Assembly (NCBI GenBank): GCA_019694335.1
Contig: JAIBCD010000004.1
Span: 23,353 to 87,352, forward strand
Direction of reading: 5' to 3'
DNA: 64,000 nt
DNA from: Rhodospirillaceae bacterium
GTDB taxonomy: Bacteria > Pseudomonadota > Alphaproteobacteria > Rhodospirillales > Rhodospirillaceae
In this document: piece by piece, positions 63,381-64,000 of the stretch
How the letters are laid out: each line of letters starts with the position of its first letter
Position numbering within the stretch: position 1 is the first letter of the stretch
Translations under genes and position numbers: made by a program
Notes under the pieces: model-generated
Database searches by the model: none
What the model was told of the DNA's origin: nothing
The model's input: only the letters and a program-made list of their open reading frames with translations

Positions 63381-64000
63381 TTAGAGGGGGCTTTTTTGCG
63401 GCCGCAAATCGCCGCTTTCCGCGCTCAAAAACTGGGCGTTTTCGGCGAACCCCGCGAACACCCCGAGATCGGTCCCGGTCATCCAGGCTTGCGACCCCAG
63501 GGCGAGGATTTCGGCGAACAGCGCGGCGCGGCGGTCCTTGTCGAGATGGGCCGCGATTTCGTCCAGAAGCAGCACCGGCGCGACCCCGCGTTTGGCCCGT
63601 TGCAGGCGCGCGGCCGCGAACAGGATGGCGATCAGCAGCGCTTTCTGCTCGCCGGTGGAGCACAGCGCCGCGGGTTGTCCGTGAGAGGGATGGCCCAGCG
63701 CCTGCATGGCGACCCCAAGATCGGAGCGGTGCGGGCCGGCCCCGGCGCCGGCGATGCCGCGGCGCTCGTCCCACAGGCTGCGGCGCAGCGCGTCCTCCAC
63801 ATCGACCGCGGGCATCTCGGCCAGCCAGGCATCGACCGCGCCCACCAGGGCCAGGGCGGCGGCCGGAAACGGCCCCCGGCTGGCGGCGAGCTCGCGGTCC
63901 AGCCGTTCGACCAGGTCGCTGCGGCCGGCGGCCAGGGCCACGCCGTGCCGGGCCATGGTGTCCTCGAGCGCGGCGAACCAGGCCGGATCGCCTGTGCCGG
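63381..64000 (-). CDS. recF: DNA repair protein RecF (5' end cut by window)
   Basis: 206 codons visible; the N-terminal ATP site lies outside. The ABC-type signature CSTGEQKALLIAILFAAA and Walker B LLLDEIAAHLDKDRR are present. The reading continues upstream to the edge as DPAWFAALEDTMARHG. recF-gyrB order is common near alphaproteobacterial dnaA-dnaN. Confidence 0.92.
   Translation of the reverse strand, partial: GTGDPAWFAALEDTMARHGVALAAGRSDLVERLDRELAASRGPFPAAALALVGAVDAWLAEMPAVDVEDALRRSLWDERRGIAGAGAGPHRSDLGVAMQALGHPSHGQPAALCSTGEQKALLIAILFAAARLQRAKRGVAPVLLLDEIAAHLDKDRRAALFAEILALGSQAWMTGTDLGVFAGFAENAQFLSAESGDLRPQKSPL

Overview
The window is GC-rich, densely coded chromosomal DNA from an alphaproteobacterium. 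The evidence is gene content and order: ffh facing dapF-mtaB-ftsY, secA divergent from argJ-mutT, a Suv3-type helicase/S4-domain/fdxA/carD block, a full ccmABCDEFGHI cluster, and recF-gyrB at the right edge. I cannot assign an order or genus from sequence alone. Almost everything looks like core chromosome. I found no insertion sequence, prophage, CRISPR array, integrase or toxin-antitoxin pair.

Layout. 1-5.3 kb: the two SRP GTPases (Ffh, cut by the window edge; FtsY) with DapF and MtaB. 5.3-14.1 kb: a class-I glutamine amidotransferase, SecA, ArgJ, a Nudix hydrolase, a MoaB/CinA-fold protein, an RluA-type pseudouridine synthase, a YkgJ cysteine-cluster protein and an FkbM methyltransferase. 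A tRNA-Leu(TAA) lies at 14.2 kb. 14.3-23.4 kb is more accessory: two TPR proteins, an LLM flavoprotein, a membrane metallophosphoesterase, a TetR-controlled operon with a clear operator, a secreted protein with four Ig/cadherin-like repeats, and an OGFr_N-like protein. 23.4-26.3 kb: an Hsp20 gene with a ROSE-like RNA thermometer, an Ada-like repair protein, a GNAT and a cNMP-binding protein. 26.3-30.7 kb: 2-oxoglutarate:ferredoxin oxidoreductase (KorAB) and a cystathionine beta-lyase. 30.8-35.4 kb: a GH17-like secreted glucanase, an EpmC-like protein and a DUF1800/DUF1501 pair. 35.4-40.1 kb: CarD, FdxA, S4 protein, helicase and the hibernation factor. 40.2-47.1 kb: HtpG, signal peptidase I, a TPR/glycosyltransferase-like protein and aconitase. 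47.4-56.1 kb: a candidate structured RNA, then cytochrome c maturation genes, a SCO protein and a YcgN protein. 56.2-64 kb: a YgjP-like metalloprotease, a SleB-like hydrolase, a class-A PBP, a basic ribbon-helix-helix-like protein, GyrB and RecF (cut by the edge).

How genes work together. Ffh/FtsY/SecA/LepB are the export route. CcmA-I with CcmG build c-type cytochromes and SCO serves copper delivery to oxidase, so the organism respires; KorAB, FdxA and AcnA point to a ferredoxin-linked TCA cycle. Hsp20 and HtpG share a similar RpoH-type promoter.

The most interesting non-coding signals are: (i) a roughly 180-nt candidate RNA before ccmA with three C-rich (CCCCC) segments and a strong intrinsic terminator; (ii) six copies of an intergenic palindromic repeat with a constant core, variable paired stems, and all in one orientation; (iii) short tandem duplications spanning or touching stop codons at four loci; (iv) the ROSE-like element and paired heat-shock promoters; (v) a pair of palindromes between two convergent genes.
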